A stretch of DNA of 64,000 bases from the NCBI GenBank assembly GCA_963829355.1, contig CAWHHZ010000001.1, forward strand, positions 186,001-250,000. Direction: 5' to 3'. Positions 45,169 through 54,433 of the stretch are shown in pieces (position 1 is the first letter of the stretch; each line of letters opens with the position of its first letter). The notes under the pieces are model-generated. The model was not told the origin of the DNA and made no database searches. It saw only the letters and a list, made by a program, of their open reading frames with translations. The position numbers and the translations under genes are program-made. Origin of the DNA: CAWHHZ01 sp963829355 (GTDB taxonomy: Bacteria; Acidobacteriota; Thermoanaerobaculia; Gp7-AA8; JAHWKK01).

Positions 45169-47070
45169 TTACTGGCTGACGTTCTCGAGCTGTTTGATCC
45201 GCTCGGCGACGTCCCGGTAGTTCGAGTTCACGCCGTAAATCTCGACGAACGTCTTGTGAGCCTGCGTGGTGTCGCCGACCTCGACGTGGGCGCTGGCGAG
45301 CTCGTAGAGCAGACCTATGTGCTCGTCCTCGGTGATTTCGGGAACCTCGAGGCCTTTGTTGTACCACTTGATCGCGAGCTGAGGCATACCCTTCTCGAGG
45401 AAGCAGAGACCGAGCATCGAACAGCACTCGACGGTCCGCTTCGGATCTTTCGACGCGATCTGGAACTCGCCGATCGCTTCGTCGATGAGCCCCATCTCTT
45501 TGTAGGCGATCCCTAGGTTGTAGTGGGTGTCATGATCCTCGGCGTCGAGCTGTTCCTCGACACCCTTCTTGAATTCACGGAATACGTCTTCGAGCGACTG
45601 TTCCTCTTCCGAGAGGGAGATGTCGTCGTCGAACTCACCTTCGAGCTCCTGCTCGAGCTCGGCAGCCAGGTCGAAGAAGTCGTCCTCATCGGCGAAGAGA
45701 CCTTCTTCTTCCTCTGCGCTGATCTCGGCTGCCAGGGGAGGTTCTTCCTCCGCTGAAGCCTGGGCCCGGTCGATGCCGCTCGTTACCTCGTCGTCATCGT
45801 CCGGGATCGCCGAGAGCAATTCTGCTTCGATGTCGAGGGCGGGAGGCGAGTCGGGCTCGGCTGGTGGCGGCACAGCAGATCTCTTCTGCTGAATCGTTTC
45901 GATCCGATTCCGGACTCTCGAGTCATCGGGATGCGCGGCGGCCATCGCTTCGAGTCGTTCGCTCGCTTCGTCGAAGAGCTCCTGCTCGATGTAGAAATCG
46001 ATCTCGCTCAGCTCTTCCTCGGAGAGAGGTTCCTGTCCGGCTGTTGCCGACGGATGGGCTTCGGCGGCAGAGGGCACCTCAGTCTCCCCGAACGACATCT
46101 CGAGCTCTTCGGGTTCCTCGATCTCTTCGACGGCGGTCTCCGCGAGCTCCTCGACTTCTTCGAGGTCTTCGTCCTCGCCGATCTCTTCGATCTCCTCGAT
46201 TTCCTCCGGTTCCTCCGGAGCGAGATCGAGTCCCGCACCTTCATCGAAGTCGAGCGTCAGCTCCTCGGAGGAAACCTCCATCTCGAGTCCGGATGCATCA
46301 ACGGATGCGGGCTCCTCTTCGACCTCGAGTGTCAGCTCGTCCCCGGCTTCGAGCTCGAGCTCTTCTTCAACCTCCGGGAGGTCCTCGGCTTCGAGCTCCA
46401 GTTCCTCTGGCTCGATCTCGAGAGAGATCTCCTCCGGTTCATCCGAATCGACCGTGGGAGCCGATGTCTCCTCGAGCTCCATCTCGTCCGGAAGCGTCAT
46501 CTCTTCCGGCTCATCACTCACTTCACCGGCTAGCTCGACCTCGGGAGCTCCCGGCGGAGTGCTCTCACCGGAATCGAGGCCCCGCGATGCCAGCTCGTTG
46601 ACGATTTCCTCGGCACGTTCGTTCTCGTTCTGCTCGCGCAGCACGCGTACGAATCGGCGCCCCAGTTCGCCGGCATTTTCGTTCTGACTCTCTTCGAGAT
46701 ATGTGTGGAAAAGCTTCTCGTACGCAGGAAGATGCTCGGGTGCATGATCGAGTACCTTGTTGAGGTGTTCGATCGCTCTGTCGAGCAGGCCGTATTTCGC
46801 GAAAACCTCCGCCTCGGTCATGTGCTCGGTGATGAACGCGAGATCCTCTTCGCCTCGATCAGTCGCCGTGACTGAAGCTGGAGCTTCCGCGGGTTGGGCC
46901 TCCGCGGCGGGACCTTGTGGCGACGTGAGGCCAAACTCCAGCGCAGCGTCTCCGTCCAGCCCGAAGCTCAGGTCCGTCGCAGGTTCGTCAGCGTCGAGAA
47001 CGATTTCCTCAGCCTCATCCTCTCCCATGCTGATTTCGGGCGAGTCGTCGAGATCGATACCGAATTCCAT
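45169..47070 (-). CDS. acidic TPR protein (probably C-terminal part of the preceding TPR gene)
   Basis: 633 aa from the ATG at 47070. A region with several TPR units (EDLAFITEHMTEAEVFAKYG, AIEHLNKVLDHAPEHLPAYE) leads into a very acidic Glu/Asp-rich middle (roughly residues 165-480) with coiled, repetitive EEIEEIEEIGEDED-type runs. More TPR units follow at the C-terminus (HYNLGIAYKEMGLIDEAIGE, VECCSMLGLCFLEKGMPQLA). No ribosome site at proper spacing precedes the ATG, and the reading frame is continuous with the upstream TPR gene except for one TGA (47121-47119). Probably one ~1050-residue scaffold protein. Confidence 0.75.
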   Translation of the reverse strand: MEFGIDLDDSPEISMGEDEAEEIVLDADEPATDLSFGLDGDAALEFGLTSPQGPAAEAQPAEAPASVTATDRGEEDLAFITEHMTEAEVFAKYGLLDRAIEHLNKVLDHAPEHLPAYEKLFHTYLEESQNENAGELGRRFVRVLREQNENERAEEIVNELASRGLDSGESTPPGAPEVELAGEVSDEPEEMTLPDEMELEETSAPTVDSDEPEEISLEIEPEELELEAEDLPEVEEELELEAGDELTLEVEEEPASVDASGLEMEVSSEELTLDFDEGAGLDLAPEEPEEIEEIEEIGEDEDLEEVEELAETAVEEIEEPEELEMSFGETEVPSAAEAHPSATAGQEPLSEEELSEIDFYIEQELFDEASERLEAMAAAHPDDSRVRNRIETIQQKRSAVPPPAEPDSPPALDIEAELLSAIPDDDDEVTSGIDRAQASAEEEPPLAAEISAEEEEGLFADEDDFFDLAAELEQELEGEFDDDISLSEEEQSLEDVFREFKKGVEEQLDAEDHDTHYNLGIAYKEMGLIDEAIGEFQIASKDPKRTVECCSMLGLCFLEKGMPQLAIKWYNKGLEVPEITEDEHIGLLYELASAHVEVGDTTQAHKTFVEIYGVNSNYRDVAERIKQLENVSQ

Positions 47071-47118
47071 CTCCCCGGCTGATTCGGGCTCGGTTTCTGG
47101 CCCGCCATCCCGGCAACA

Positions 47119-48330
47119 TCATACCGGCTCTTCAGACGGCGCGGGTTCGGACGGAGTGATTCCCATCTGTTGCTGCACAAAGGCGAGCTTCTTCTTGTAC
47201 TGCTCGTTCTGAGGCTCACGCTCGACAAGGCTCTCCAGAACGCCGACGGCGGCGTGATTGTCGCCATTCGCGATATGAGCCTCTGCCAGTGAATTCATCG
47301 CCGAGATTGCGTGAGTTTCCTGATTGGCCTTCGTGTGGGCCTCGACGACCTTCTCGAGTGTGCGGGGATGGTTCGGGTCGGCCGCCAGGATCGTGCTGAG
47401 CAGCGTTACCGCTTCAGCGTTCTCGTCGATGCGAATGAGAGCGTCGACTCTTGGAAGCAGAATTTCGAACGCCTGATTGACGTCGCCCTTCTTGATATGC
47501 AGATCCGCGAGAGCCTCTCTCGTGCCCCCGTGCTCCGGACTCGCCGCAAGCGACTCCTCCAGCATCGACTGCGCCGCGCCGAGGTCGCCCTTACCCGTCA
47601 GTGCTCTGCCGAGCAGCGATGAAAGCTGTGGGTCGTCAGGGCTGGCGCCACGGGCGGTCTCGAGAACCTGTATGGCCCCGTCGTGCTGGCCCGCATCATT
47701 GAGTGCGTTGACGAGCGAGGAGACCAGCTCAATGTTCGACGCGTCGATCTTGACGGCCTTCTGAAAAACCTGGCTCGCCTCATCGTACATCCCCTTCTTG
47801 AGAAGGAGGCGTCCTACACGGTCGTACTGCTTGAGCGCTTCGTCGGTCTGACCATTCTGCTGATAGAGATCGGCCAGCTTGACGTGTATGTTGATGGAGT
47901 TCGGATCCAGCTCCGAGATTTTGCGGTAGGTCTGGAGCGCTCCCGCCGTATTGCCTTGCTTGATGCTGTAGTCGGCGAGCACCAGGTACTGACTCTTCGC
48001 CTCCATCGCAAGGCCCTGCTTCGCATAAAGCTCGGCGAGCTTTTCGTAGATCTCGAGTCGAGACGGATCGAGCTTGTTGATCTTCTTGTAGATCGCGATC
48101 GCCTTGAGGAAGAATCCGTCGCGGGAGTAGTGGTCCGCGATCCGGGTAAATACATCCACCGCCTCATTGGGACGGTTGATCCGAACCCAGAGGTCGCCGA
48201 TTCGATTCAGCGTGTTGACGTCATTGGGGTTATCCGACAGAAGACGCTCGTACTCCTGGATGGCGTCCTCGATCTTCCCCTTGGAGACGTATTTTTCCGC
48301 TTTCGCGATAATTTTGTCGCGCGATGCCAT
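47119..48330 (-). CDS. TPR repeat protein
   Basis: 403 aa. About ten tetratricopeptide units from residue 10 onward, e.g. KAEKYVSKGKIEDAIQEYER, LWVRINRPNEAVDVFTRIAD and ALQTYRKISELDPNSINIHV, ending QQMGITPSEPAPSEEPV then TGA. No signal peptide, so cytoplasmic or a scaffold. The next TPR gene continues in the same frame 16 codons later. Start at the ATG at 48330, within the end region of rnhB. Confidence 0.82.
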   Translation of the reverse strand: MASRDKIIAKAEKYVSKGKIEDAIQEYERLLSDNPNDVNTLNRIGDLWVRINRPNEAVDVFTRIADHYSRDGFFLKAIAIYKKINKLDPSRLEIYEKLAELYAKQGLAMEAKSQYLVLADYSIKQGNTAGALQTYRKISELDPNSINIHVKLADLYQQNGQTDEALKQYDRVGRLLLKKGMYDEASQVFQKAVKIDASNIELVSSLVNALNDAGQHDGAIQVLETARGASPDDPQLSSLLGRALTGKGDLGAAQSMLEESLAASPEHGGTREALADLHIKKGDVNQAFEILLPRVDALIRIDENAEAVTLLSTILAADPNHPRTLEKVVEAHTKANQETHAISAMNSLAEAHIANGDNHAAVGVLESLVEREPQNEQYKKKLAFVQQQMGITPSEPAPSEEPV

Positions 48331-48342
48331 ATCTTTCGGATA

Positions 48343-48947
48343 TTAATCGAAAAGTGTCGCCTGAGGTCCCGCTTTCGAAGGACTTTCTGTGGATCGGAGT
48401 CAGCCCTCTTGACGACAACGCCTGTCGATGTGACTCGGTAGCGTATCCCCGATTGTTTTCGAAATCATACTCTGGATAGCATCCATGATACGAGTCCATC
48501 AGCAGATCGCGGTAAACCTTGGCGACAACCGAGGCGGCGGCAACTGAGACGACTCCTGGAGTCTCCTCGGATGATCGGAAGCTGGGTGACGTCGAGACTC
48601 TCCACCGCAACGGCGTCGGTCACGACGATATCGGGTCTGACGTCGAGATCGACGACGGCTCGCATCATCGCGAGCTTGCTCGCCTCGAGAATGTTGATGC
48701 GGTCGATCGTTCGCGGCTCAACGACAGCGACCGCAACCGAGCGCGCGGTGGCCATGATGTGATCGAACACGGCGAGCCGGGCATGGGGAGGAATCAGCTT
48801 CGAATCGCGGACGCCGAGTGTGGTCTCTCCGCCGAGAATGACGGCTGCGGCCACGACGGGTCCTGCCAGGCATCCGCGCCCCACCTCGTCAGTCCCGGCA
48901 ATCGCCCGGAAGCCCAGACGACGAAGCTCGCGCTCCATCTCCGACAT
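48343..48947 (-). CDS. rnhB: ribonuclease HII, frameshifted
   Basis: About 200 aa with breaks near 48550 and 48385. First frame: AIAGTDEVGRGCLAGPVVAA (catalytic Asp-Glu), LGVRDSKLIPPHARL, INILEASKLAMMRAVVDLDV, DIVVTDAVAVESLDV (Asp). Second frame: VSVAAASVVAKVYRDLLMD with a catalytic Asp, then YPEYDFENNRGYATESHRQA and GLTPIHRKSF. A last slip gives ATLFD and stop at 48343. It removes RNA from RNA/DNA hybrids. The true start may be further upstream (in-frame residues LPEGLLKELARLAEM look related) but no good start codon is seen. Next to rplS as in many bacteria. Confidence 0.85.
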
Positions 48948-49017
48948 TTCGGCGAGTCGCGCGAGCTCCTTGAGCAGACCCTCGGGAAGGGTCGTGCGTA
49001 TCTGTCGAGTCAGACGT

Positions 49018-49368
49018 CTATTTCGGGCGCCGCTCTTCGATCCTGGCGGCCTTACCGCGGAGGTCTCGCAGGTAGTAGAGTTTTGCACGTCGGACTCGCC
49101 CATGTCGCGCCACCTCGATCTTGTCGATGATCGGAGAGTAGAGAGGGAAAATTCTCTCGACTCCTACGCCGCCGGAGATCTTACGAACGGTGAAAGACTG
49201 GCGTGAACCGCCGCCGCGCCTCGCGATGACGACGCCCTGGAAGATCTGGATGCGCTCTTTCTCGCCCTCGCGGACTTTTACATGGACCTTGACGGTGTCG
49301 CCGGACGTGAAGGAAGGCATCTCCTTCTGCATCTGCGTCGCTTCCACCTTCTGCATGATGTCAGCCAT
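49018..49368 (-). CDS. rplS: 50S ribosomal protein L19
   Basis: 116 aa. FTSGDTVKVHVKVREGEKER, IQIFQGVVIARRGGGSRQSF, TVRKISGGVGVERIFPLYSP, then RHGRVRRAKLYYLRDLRGKAARI. Full length with clean ends. Part of the rpsP-khpA-rimM/trmD-rplS operon. Confidence 0.97.
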   Translation of the reverse strand: MADIMQKVEATQMQKEMPSFTSGDTVKVHVKVREGEKERIQIFQGVVIARRGGGSRQSFTVRKISGGVGVERIFPLYSPIIDKIEVARHGRVRRAKLYYLRDLRGKAARIEERRPK

Positions 49369-49438
49369 TGTTCTGATTACCTTTCATAGCGGCGCGAGGC
49401 GCCGTGAACTTTTACGATTAACGATTCTGCGGACCGAG

Positions 49439-50854
49439 TCAACGGTCCTCTCGATTTTCCGGTTCGAGCTCCTCGAGCATCTTTCGACCCTCAGCGTCCA
49501 GATCGACCGACTCGAGAAGGTCCGGCCTCTTCAGCAGCGTCGCCCTGAGAGACTCCTTCTTCCGCCACTGCCGTATCCGCTCAGCATGCCCGGATAGCAG
49601 CACTTCCGGGACATCCATTCCGCGAACTTCCGCCGGTCTCGTGTAGTGCGGATGATCGAGCAGTCCGTTGTAAAACGAATCTTCCTCTACCGAATTCCTG
49701 TCTCCCACCACATCCTCGACCATTCGGGAAACCGCGTCGATCACGACCATGGCGGGCAATTCCCCTCCCGACAGCACGTAATCCCCGATCGAAATCTCCT
49801 CGTCGACGATCGAGCTCCTCACGCGTTCGTCGACTCCTTCGTACCGGCCACACAGGATGATCAGCCAGTCGTGGCCCCCGAGCCGAGTCGCCGTGGCATT
49901 CTCGAATCGCTCTCCCTGAGGTGACATCAGGATGACCCGCGGGGTCTTCGCAGGTGCCTGCCGGCGGATCTCCTCGACGCATCGAAAGAATGGCTCGGCG
50001 AGCATGACCATGCCTGCTCCCCCTCCGTATGCCTCGTCATCTGTCGACCTGTGCCGGTCGGTCGTGAAGTCGCGAAGGTCCCAGATGTTGAGCTCGATGA
50101 TGTTTTGTTTGATCGCCCGCGCAACCACCCCTTCGTTACGGATCGTCTCGAACATCGGCGGGAAGATGGACACCACGTCGACCCTCAGCTCCGGCTCGAT
50201 ACGTGGCGGCTCCTCTTCCTTCGGTTCGGGAGGGAGCGGATCGTGGAGAGTTCCCGCACGGCGGCGGCTCTCCCGCTTGTCGGCGATCGGTGCCTCTTCA
50301 ATCTCGTCGAGCCCTTCCGGGATGTCCGCCACGATTCGACCAGCCTCGAGATCGACCTCGGTACAAATCGCCTTCACGAAGGGCAGATCGAACTCGCGCC
50401 CCTCTTCGCTGCGGACGGTCAGGAGCAGCCCGCCGCCACCTTCGGCGACACTGATGACCGTTCCGAGTGTGTCACCCGCCGGACCGACCACCTCGAGATT
50501 CTCCAGCTCGTAGAGGTAGTACTCATCCTCCTCGGTCTCGAGCCGGTCCTCCTCCGGAATCTCCACGCTCCAACTGCTGTAGCGGCGGATCTCCTCGGGT
50601 GCATCGATTCCCTCGAAGGCGAGGAGAACGCGCGGACCGTGGTAGCGGACAGAGCGGATCGGCGCAGAGAGAATCGTTTTCTCGTCAGGCGAGACGAGAA
50701 AGACGGACTGGAGCTTGTCGAATCGCGCGGGATCGTGGGTCCACGGCTCGACGCTCGTCTCTCCGCGAACGCCATGAGGCTTGCGGATCACGCCGATGGC
50801 CACGAGCGAATCGCGCTCGATCGATGCGGTGCAGTCTTTGAGGGAGGAGGACAT
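49439..50854 (-). CDS. fused 16S processing factor RimM and tRNA (guanine-N1)-methyltransferase TrmD
   Basis: 471 aa from the ATG at 50854. Residues about 12-170 are RimM: VAIGVIRKPHGVRGETSVEP, LLAFEGIDAPEEIRRY, YYLYELENLEVVGPAGDTLG, LPFVKAICTEVDLEAGRIVA. A charged Pro/Glu linker (HDPLPPEPKEEEPPRIEP) leads to TrmD from about residue 222: VDVVSIFPPMFETIRNEGVV, DEAYGGGAGMVMLAEPF, ILMSPQGERF, LCGRYEGVDERV (knot), SIGDYVLSGGELPAMVVIDA, SGHAERIRQWRKKESL. Normally two adjacent genes; here one open frame with no stop between. Both active regions look complete. Confidence 0.93.
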   Translation of the reverse strand: MSSSLKDCTASIERDSLVAIGVIRKPHGVRGETSVEPWTHDPARFDKLQSVFLVSPDEKTILSAPIRSVRYHGPRVLLAFEGIDAPEEIRRYSSWSVEIPEEDRLETEEDEYYLYELENLEVVGPAGDTLGTVISVAEGGGGLLLTVRSEEGREFDLPFVKAICTEVDLEAGRIVADIPEGLDEIEEAPIADKRESRRRAGTLHDPLPPEPKEEEPPRIEPELRVDVVSIFPPMFETIRNEGVVARAIKQNIIELNIWDLRDFTTDRHRSTDDEAYGGGAGMVMLAEPFFRCVEEIRRQAPAKTPRVILMSPQGERFENATATRLGGHDWLIILCGRYEGVDERVRSSIVDEEISIGDYVLSGGELPAMVVIDAVSRMVEDVVGDRNSVEEDSFYNGLLDHPHYTRPAEVRGMDVPEVLLSGHAERIRQWRKKESLRATLLKRPDLLESVDLDAEGRKMLEELEPENREDR

Positions 50855-50870
50855 CGGCGTCGGAGCCGAG

Positions 50871-51101
50871 TCAGTCGATGATGTCGAGGAAGTACCTGCG
50901 GCGGTTCTTCGTCCCGGCAACTTCGAGAAGGGTGCGGATGGCACGAGCAGTCCGTCCCTGGCGGCCGATCACCTGACCCAGGTCGTCCTGGGCGACGCGG
51001 AGCTCGTACCGCGTCGCCTGACCTTCGTCGATCTCGTCGACGATCACCTGCTCAGGTGTATCGACGAGAGATCGTACGACATGCTCGACGAGATCTTTCA
51101 T
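50871..51101 (-). CDS. khpA: KH domain RNA-binding protein KhpA
   Basis: 76 aa. A single KH domain with the GRQG loop in DDLGQVIGRQGRTARAIRTL, formerly the YlqC/UPF0109 family. It lies between rpsP and the rimM-trmD fusion, its usual place. It overlaps rpsP by four bases (51098-51101). Confidence 0.93.
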   Translation of the reverse strand: MKDLVEHVVRSLVDTPEQVIVDEIDEGQATRYELRVAQDDLGQVIGRQGRTARAIRTLLEVAGTKNRRRYFLDIID

Positions 51102-51343
51102 TCAGCGGCGACAGCGTTCTTCTTGAACAGCGACTTGACCGTGTCCGACATCTTGGCACCCTGGCCGACCCAGTACTCGACGCGCTCGTTGTTGAGCTCG
51201 AGATGCGCGGGCTTTTTGGCTGGATCATAGGTGCCGATCTGCTCGACGGTGGCGGCGCGAGGGGTGAGTCTCGAATCGGATACGACGATCCGGTAGAACG
51301 GGTTGTGAGTCGAACCCTGGCGACGCAGGCGAATCTTCAGCAT
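51098..51343 (-). CDS. rpsP: 30S ribosomal protein S16
   Basis: 81 aa. IRLRRQGSTHNPFYRIVVSD, IGTYDPAKKPAHLELNNERV and YWVGQGAKMSDTVKSLFKK. Full length, ending in VAAE. The first gene of its coupled set downstream of ffh. Confidence 0.97.
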   Translation of the reverse strand: MLKIRLRRQGSTHNPFYRIVVSDSRLTPRAATVEQIGTYDPAKKPAHLELNNERVEYWVGQGAKMSDTVKSLFKKNAVAAE

Positions 51344-51438
51344 GAACTGCTCCTTGAGCTTCTGAATTACGTTAAAACGGTCGGAGACACGATGGTCCTC
51401 TCCGCCGTGATTTCAGCGATTGTCAACTAACGTCGGGC

Positions 51439-52795
51439 CTAACCGAACAATTCCGGGGGGAGACCCTTCATCCCTTTTCCCATCTTCCCGAGCTTCCTGC
51501 CACCGAAGCCTTTCGAGAAGCGCTTCATCATCTTCTTCATGGCCAGATACTGCTTGAGGAGCCGGTTGATCTCCTGAACGGTGGTGCCGGATCCCCTCGC
51601 GATTCTCTTCTTTCTCGATCCGTTGATGAGCTGAGGATGCGCGCGCTCCCTGATGGTCATCGAGTTGAGAATCGCTTCCATACGGACGAGAGCGGACTCA
51701 TCCACGTCCTCTTCCTTGACCCGCGGCATTCCCATCGACGGGAGCATCTGCATGATCGAGGACATCGAACCCATCTTCTTGACCTGCTGGAGCTGCGACC
51801 GAAGATCTTCTAGCGTGAACTCGTTCTTCGCGACACGTTTCGCGAGCCGCTCCGCCTCCTTCTGATCGATGTCGGTCTCGACCTTCTCGATGAGCGAGAG
51901 AACATCGCCGAGTCCGAGGATCCGCTGCGCCATGCGGTCGGGATGGAAGAGATCGAGGTCGGTGTACTTTTCGCCGACACCGACCATCTTGATCGGGCGG
52001 TTGACGACCGACTTGATCGAGAGTGCCGCGCCACCGCGCGCATCACCATCGAGCTTTGTCAGCACGATTCCGGTGACGCCGAGCCTCTCGTCGAACTGCT
52101 GAGCCGATTTGACCGCATCCTGACCGGTCATGGCGTCGGCAACGAAGAGGACCTCTGACGGATTGACGAGCGCCTTGATCTCGCTCAGCTCGTTCATCAG
52201 CTCTTCATCGATGTGAAGGCGTCCTGCGGTATCGAGAATGACGACGTCGTAGAGGAGGGTCCGCGCCTCCTTCATCGCCATCTGTGCGATCTTGCGCGGG
52301 TCACGCTCTTCACCGATCTGGAGCGACGGAACCTTCACCTTCTCGGCGACCACGTGGAGCTGATCGATCGCGGCGGGGCGGTAGACGTCGCACGGGACGA
52401 GGAGCGGCTTCTTCCCCTTCGTCTTGAGGTGCAGGGCGAGCTTTCCCGAGGTCGTCGTCTTACCGGAACCCTGAAGTCCGGTCATCATCACGACGGCAGG
52501 CTCCCCCACCAGACTCAGGCCGACATGCGCGCCACCGAGGAGCTCCTGGAGCTCGTCGCGGACGATCTTGGTGACCTGCTGACCCGGTGAGAGCGCGGTA
52601 AGCACATCGCTGCCGACTGCCTTCTCACGGACCCGCCGGGTGAACTCCTTGACCACCTTGAAATTGACATCCGCCTCGAGCAAGCGCCAGGCGGATATCC
52701 TTGAGCGCCTGATCGATATGCCACTCGTTGAGGGTGGCCTCGCCGCGCAGGGTCTTGAAGGTACGGTCGAGTCGTTCCTGAAGATTGTCGAACAT
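51439..52795 (-). CDS. ffh: signal recognition particle protein Ffh, frameshifted near N-terminus
   Basis: About 452 aa with one extra base near 52690. The ATG at 52795 gives the native N-domain start MFDNLQERLDRTF ... DIRLAL, which then must slip to LLEADVNFKVVKEFTRRVRE. The G domain has TGLQGSGKTTTSGKLALHL, DTAGRLHIDEELM and TKLDGDARGGAALS; the M domain is methionine-rich (MGSMSSIMQMLPSMG, RGSGTTVQEINRLL, MKKMMKRFSK). It targets ribosomes making membrane proteins, with 4.5S RNA. Essential, so the slip is most likely a sequence error. Confidence 0.95.
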
Positions 52796-52825
52796 GACAC
52801 GTCCCCGAACATTGCGCGGGATGCG

Positions 52826-52831
52826 TATAAT
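52826..52831 (+). promoter_or_regulatory. possible -10 element for exonuclease gene
   Basis: TATAAT lies in the 60-base gap between divergent ffh and the exonuclease, about 25 bases before the latter's start. No good -35 is at the right spacing. Confidence 0.35.
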
Positions 52832-52855
52832 CCGAGTCGGCTATCGTAGTGCCAT

Positions 52856-53728
52856 ATGCCGACGATCCACCTCATCGACGCAAGTCCTTACATCTTCCGC
52901 GCATACTTCTCTCTGCCCGACTCGATCAGAGATCCCGGCGGGATGGCGATGAATGCCGTGTATGGTTTCGCGTCGTTCCTCCTCAAGTACGTCGACGAGG
53001 AGAAGCCGACGCATGCGGCGGTCACCTTCGACCGCAGCCTCAACACGAGCTTCCGCAACGAGATCTATCCTGAATACAAGCAGCAGCGCGAGCTTCCACC
53101 TCCCGAGCTCGAGGCCCAACTCAGCCGGTGCGAGGAGGCAGCCCGAGCCCTCGGATTCGCGACCTGGGCCGACGAGTCGTACGAGGCGGATGATCTGATT
53201 GCCACGATCGTCGACCAGATCAGCGCAAAGGACCGGCAATTCGTGATCGTCACGTCCGACAAGGATCTCGCGCAGCTCGTGTCGGGCCGGACTGAGCTGT
53301 ACGACTATGGGAAAGGCGCGAGGCTGGACGCCGCGGCGGTCGAGAACAAAATGGGCGTGGCGCCCGGATGCGTGCCGGACTATCTCGGCCTCGCGGGCGA
53401 CAGCGTCGACAACATTCCGGGGGTACGGGGAATCGGGCCGAAAACCGCCGCAGCTCTCCTCGGCATCTACGGGTCGATCGAGGCGTTGTATGCGAACCTC
53501 GATTCTGTGCGCGGGTGCGGAGTGCGGGGCGCGAAGTCAATCGAGGAGCGGCTCCGATCGCAGGAGGAGCAGGCGCGCCTGTCGAAGGAGCTCGCGACGG
53601 TCTCGACCGCGGCTCCGATTGAGGTCTCGCTGGGTGAGCTCCAGTATCGGGGCGCCACTCCGGACGCCGAGAGACTGTTCGGTGAATGGGGCTTCGGAAC
53701 GATTCGTGAGAGGGTGTCGGCGCAATGA
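52856..53728 (+). CDS. stand-alone 5'-3' exonuclease (PolI N-terminal domain-like)
   Basis: 290 aa. The fold of the DNA polymerase I 5' nuclease without polymerase: IHLIDASPYIFRAYFSLP, THAAVTFDRSLNTSFRNEIY, YEADDLIATIVDQIS (metal acidic residues), FVIVTSDKDLAQLVSG, the helix-hairpin-helix VPDYLGLAGDSVDNIPGVRGIG and PKTAAALLG. It processes flaps or RNA primers. It is divergent from ffh and upstream of an oxidoreductase. Confidence 0.9.
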   Translation: MPTIHLIDASPYIFRAYFSLPDSIRDPGGMAMNAVYGFASFLLKYVDEEKPTHAAVTFDRSLNTSFRNEIYPEYKQQRELPPPELEAQLSRCEEAARALGFATWADESYEADDLIATIVDQISAKDRQFVIVTSDKDLAQLVSGRTELYDYGKGARLDAAAVENKMGVAPGCVPDYLGLAGDSVDNIPGVRGIGPKTAAALLGIYGSIEALYANLDSVRGCGVRGAKSIEERLRSQEEQARLSKELATVSTAAPIEVSLGELQYRGATPDAERLFGEWGFGTIRERVSAQ

Positions 53729-53779
53729 CGGAATTCCCTTTGCACGAGCAGGGCTGTAGATGAAAGAGGAGAGAAGTCT

Positions 53780-54409
53780 GTGAAAATCGCAATCTTCGGA
53801 TCGACCGGCGGTACAGGGCGCGAGCTCGTAGGGCAGGCGCTCGAGCGTAATCACACGATTACGGCATTCGCCCGGCACCCGATGAAGATCAGCCTGCTGA
53901 TGGATTACATCCGTGTGATCTCCGGCGACGTGCTCGTCGATCACGACAGGATCGAGCGTGCGGTCAATGGTGTCTCAGCCGTCCTGGTGGCCCTCGGGAC
54001 CGATCTGACCAGTCGCAACCATCCCGTCGAGTCGGAGGGCACACGCAACATCATCTCGGCGATGAAAAACTGTGGCGTGAAGCGGATCATCGTCGAGAGC
54101 GCTTTCGCAGTCGGTGAAAGCCAGCAATACATGGCGCGCTCGCAGTACAAATTGATGGAGACGCTGCTCGGCCCGATTCTCGAGGACAAGGAAAAGCAGG
54201 AAGCGGCCATCAGAGAGAGCGGTCTCGACTACGTCATCGTCAGGCCTGTCGGCCTTTCGAAGGGCGCCTGCACGGGCGTCTACCGGATCGGCGAGAAACT
54301 CGAACCGAAGATGATGGCGAGAATCTCCCGCGCCGACGTCGCACACTTCATGCTCAACCAGCTCGACCACCGCCGCAACCTCGGACGCGCCGTCACGATC
54401 GCGTATTGA
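53780..54409 (+). CDS. NAD(P)-binding atypical short-chain dehydrogenase-type protein
   Basis: 209 aa, GTG start with GAGGAG upstream. Nucleotide-binding IAIFGSTGGTGRELVGQAL, then GDVLVDHDRIERAVNGVSAV, GTRNIISAMKNCGVKRIIVE and YVIVRPVGLSKGACTG. It resembles the NAD(P)H-binding/flavin-reductase-like branch of the SDR superfamily. Substrate unknown. The gene is intact. Confidence 0.85.
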   Translation: MKIAIFGSTGGTGRELVGQALERNHTITAFARHPMKISLLMDYIRVISGDVLVDHDRIERAVNGVSAVLVALGTDLTSRNHPVESEGTRNIISAMKNCGVKRIIVESAFAVGESQQYMARSQYKLMETLLGPILEDKEKQEAAIRESGLDYVIVRPVGLSKGACTGVYRIGEKLEPKMMARISRADVAHFMLNQLDHRRNLGRAVTIAY

Positions 54410-54433
54410 CCCCTTGAACCTTCGAAACCGGCT

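Noticed and set aside
47119..47121. Second selenocysteine codon in the TPR genes
   Set aside because: The TGA lies in a non-conserved linker (EEPV, then CCRDGG) with no redox motif and no clear hairpin right after it.
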